DNA of 7,541 nucleotides from Acidobacteriota bacterium (lineage in GTDB: Bacteria; Acidobacteriota; Terriglobia; Terriglobales; Acidobacteriaceae). The notes below the pieces were generated by a model. The model made no database searches and was not told the origin of the DNA. It saw only the letters and a list, made by a program, of their open reading frames with translations. The stretch lies in the NCBI GenBank assembly GCA_021810815.1, contig JAJZHR010000105.1, positions 1 through 7,541 on the forward strand. The letters run 5' to 3'. Of the stretch, positions 6,390-7,541 are shown one piece after another. Numbering within the stretch: the first letter of the stretch is position 1; each line of letters starts with the position of its first letter. The translations under genes and the position numbers were made by a program.

Positions 6390-6692
6390 ATGAGCACCGC
6401 AGGCACACCTTCGAAGAAGATGCTTCCGCACTCCGCGAAGGTCATCACCCTGCCTGCCGGAGAGTTCAAGGCAAAGTGCCTCGCCCTCATGGACGAGGTT
6501 CAGGCCACCGGAGCCACCATCGTCATCACCAAGCGCGGCAAGCCCGTCGCCCGTCTCGTCGCCCCCGCCGAACCACAGCAACCACCCTTTCGCTCCCTGC
6601 GCGGCCGCACCAAGGGTTCCATGACCTATGCCGATGACCTCATCTCCCCCATCGAGGGCGTCGACTGGACCTGGGACGCGGAAAATGTCTGA
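6390..6692 (+). CDS. Type II antitoxin, Phd/YefM family (VapB-like partner)
   Basis: This 100-aa protein has the Phd/YefM DNA-binding and dimerisation fold: VITLPAGEFKAKCLALMDEVQ (18-38) followed by IVITKRGKPVARLV (44-57), the classic pattern of this family. The C-terminal 40 residues, rich in Pro, Arg and acidic/aromatic residues (ending WTWDAENV), are the usual unfolded toxin-neutralising tail. The antitoxin should bind and inhibit the PIN toxin and repress its own promoter. The start is uncertain: ATG at 6384, 6390 or 6420 are in frame and none has a well-spaced Shine-Dalgarno sequence; TATCCT at 6379-6384 could be a -10 box giving a nearly leaderless message from 6390. The frame is open far upstream, but that part is a shadow of thrS. 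It overlaps the toxin gene by 8 bases, so the two are co-translated. Confidence 0.88.
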   Translation: MSTAGTPSKKMLPHSAKVITLPAGEFKAKCLALMDEVQATGATIVITKRGKPVARLVAPAEPQQPPFRSLRGRTKGSMTYADDLISPIEGVDWTWDAENV

Positions 6693-7101
6693 AAGCGCGT
6701 TGCTGGACACGCACGCCTGGATCTGGCTCATGGAAGATGATGATCGGCTTTCGAGCAGGTCGATCAAGATGATCGACGAGTTCCAGTTCCGCTCCTCGCT
6801 GTTTGTCTCTGCCGCCTCCGTTTGGGAACTCGGCAATCTTGAACGCTCTGGACGGATCACTCTCCGTCTCCCCTTGGAAGAGTGGCTCCGCAAGGCGTAC
6901 AGCGACGGAGGAGTTCAACAGATCTCCATCAACGATAAAATCGCTCTCGCCTCGACCCGGCTGCCGGGAGAAATCCACCGCGATCCTATCGACCGCATCC
7001 TTGTGGCCACCGCGCGGCTCCATGCCCTCACGTTGCTCACCCGCGACAGGCTCCTGCTGTCATACGCCGATCATGGCCACCTCATAGCGCGCAAGATCTA
7101 G
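6685..7101 (+). CDS. vapC: PIN-domain ribonuclease toxin, VapC family
   Basis: This 138-aa protein is a complete single PIN domain. The acidic magnesium-binding residues expected of VapC ribonucleases are all visible: Asp8 in LLDTHAWIW, Glu48 in SVWELGNL, Asp100 and Asp103 in HRDPIDRILVATA, and Asp121 in LLTRDRLL. VapC enzymes cleave specific RNAs (tRNA or rRNA in studied cases) and stop growth unless bound by antitoxin; the target here is unknown. Start ATG at 6685 overlaps the antitoxin stop (ATGTCTGA), and a weak GGAA precedes it, consistent with translational coupling. The frame is open to 6628, but that upstream part is a shadow of the antitoxin. The HRDPxDR subgroup is often paired with Phd-like antitoxins, as here. 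The symbol is a family name. Confidence 0.9.
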   Translation: MSESALLDTHAWIWLMEDDDRLSSRSIKMIDEFQFRSSLFVSAASVWELGNLERSGRITLRLPLEEWLRKAYSDGGVQQISINDKIALASTRLPGEIHRDPIDRILVATARLHALTLLTRDRLLLSYADHGHLIARKI

Positions 7102-7102
7102 C

Positions 7103-7127
7103 CCATCGACCGAAGTTCCATCGACCG
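7103..7127 (+). repeat. Direct repeat CCATCGACCG upstream of the DUF885 gene
   Basis: CCATCGACCG occurs at 7103-7112 and again at 7118-7127, a 15-base period. It begins just after the toxin stop codon and lies just before a TACAAT (7133-7138) that could be a -10 box. It could be a tandem operator or just a local duplication; no protein is implied. Confidence 0.5.
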
Positions 7128-7156
7128 CATCGTACAATTTCCTCAAACGCCACATC

Positions 7157-7160
7157 GAGG
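7157..7160 (+). promoter_or_regulatory. Ribosome-binding site fixing a GTG start
   Basis: GAGG lies 8 bases before GTG at 7169-7171 and selects that codon as the start of the DUF885 gene; there is no in-frame ATG between the toxin stop and this point. Confidence 0.7.
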
Positions 7161-7168
7161 TCACACAG

Positions 7169-7541
7169 GTGCGCAAAACCGTCCTTCTACTCACTCTCGG
7201 AGCACTCGCCATCACACAACCCATCCATGCGCAGAGCCTCTCCGCCGACGGCGCGCCCCAGACCTTCCACGCCCTCAGCGAGCAATATCTCGATCAGGTC
7301 TACTTCAAATTCTCGCCCACCCTCGCCACGCAGTCCGGCCTGCACCAGTACGACTCCCAGCTGGAGGACTACTCCGCCGCCGCCATCGACCGCCAGATGG
7401 CCGCCCTCCACGACTACGAGAAGCGCTTCGACGCCATTGATCCCTCCGCCCTCGACGCCCCCATCGCTGCCGATCGCGAAATCGTTCTCAACAACATCCA
7501 CTCCACACTGCTCACCCTGGAGACCATCCGCCCCTGGGAGA
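7169..7541 (+). CDS. Secreted DUF885 family protein, 5' part
   Basis: The first 124 codons of a gene that leaves the right edge are visible. The protein starts at GTG with a Sec signal peptide: RK, a leucine-rich core (VLLLTLGALAI) and a cleavage site after IHA near residue 21. The mature start, with SEQYLDQVYFKFSPTLATQSG and a following HQYDSQLEDYS, matches the N-terminus of DUF885 proteins, which are generally several hundred residues long and probable metallopeptidase-like enzymes exported to the periplasm or cell surface. The catalytic part, including any HEXXH-type motif, would lie beyond the window, so no catalytic residue can be checked. The gene may have its own promoter near TACAAT (7133-7138). 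Confidence 0.85.
   Translation, partial: MRKTVLLLTLGALAITQPIHAQSLSADGAPQTFHALSEQYLDQVYFKFSPTLATQSGLHQYDSQLEDYSAAAIDRQMAALHDYEKRFDAIDPSALDAPIAADREIVLNNIHSTLLTLETIRPWE

Overview
The window looks like a chromosomal segment from a soil-type Acidobacteriota (Terriglobia/Acidobacteriaceae-like). This is an inference from the high GC with C-rich third codon positions, the gene families (a glycine-zipper lipoprotein, a secreted DUF885 protein, a threonyl-tRNA synthetase with an enlarged TGS domain) and the loose gene spacing. No marker gene fixes the genus.

Layout, left to right. Positions 1-139 are non-coding except perhaps the first bases of a minus-strand gene running off the left edge. Positions 140-553 (minus) encode a 137-aa protein with an excisionase/MerR-type helix-turn-helix and a C-terminal TOBE (Mop-like) oxyanion-binding domain, probably a molybdate-responsive regulator. 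It is divergent from 733-1599 (plus), an exported, probable outer-membrane beta-barrel protein. That gene converges, with a 9-bp gap, on 1609-2826 (minus), a complete glycine C-acetyltransferase (kbl). The 320-bp gap 2827-3146 holds a degenerate GT(N)TTCC tandem repeat in the kbl leader and the promoter region of 3147-4097 (plus), a lipoprotein with a conserved beta-rich domain and a glycine zipper. A perfect 14-bp-stem bidirectional terminator (4141-4174) ends that unit. thrS (4294-6339) follows, then a type II toxin-antitoxin pair (Phd/YefM-like antitoxin 6390-6692 and VapC-like PIN toxin 6685-7101, overlapping by 8 bp). The 5' part of a secreted DUF885 gene (GTG start at 7169) runs off the right edge.

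The genes do not form one pathway. kbl and thrS both touch threonine/glycine metabolism but lie on opposite strands, separated by other genes. The most interesting points are non-canonical details: a roughly 32-35-residue hydrophilic insertion in the ThrRS TGS domain, CTGAAA repeats complementary to the thrS ribosome-binding region, a toxin-antitoxin module placed directly after thrS, a possible SD-sequestering leader at the left edge, and a probable leaderless start at 733. I see no clear evidence of a wholly new multi-gene system.
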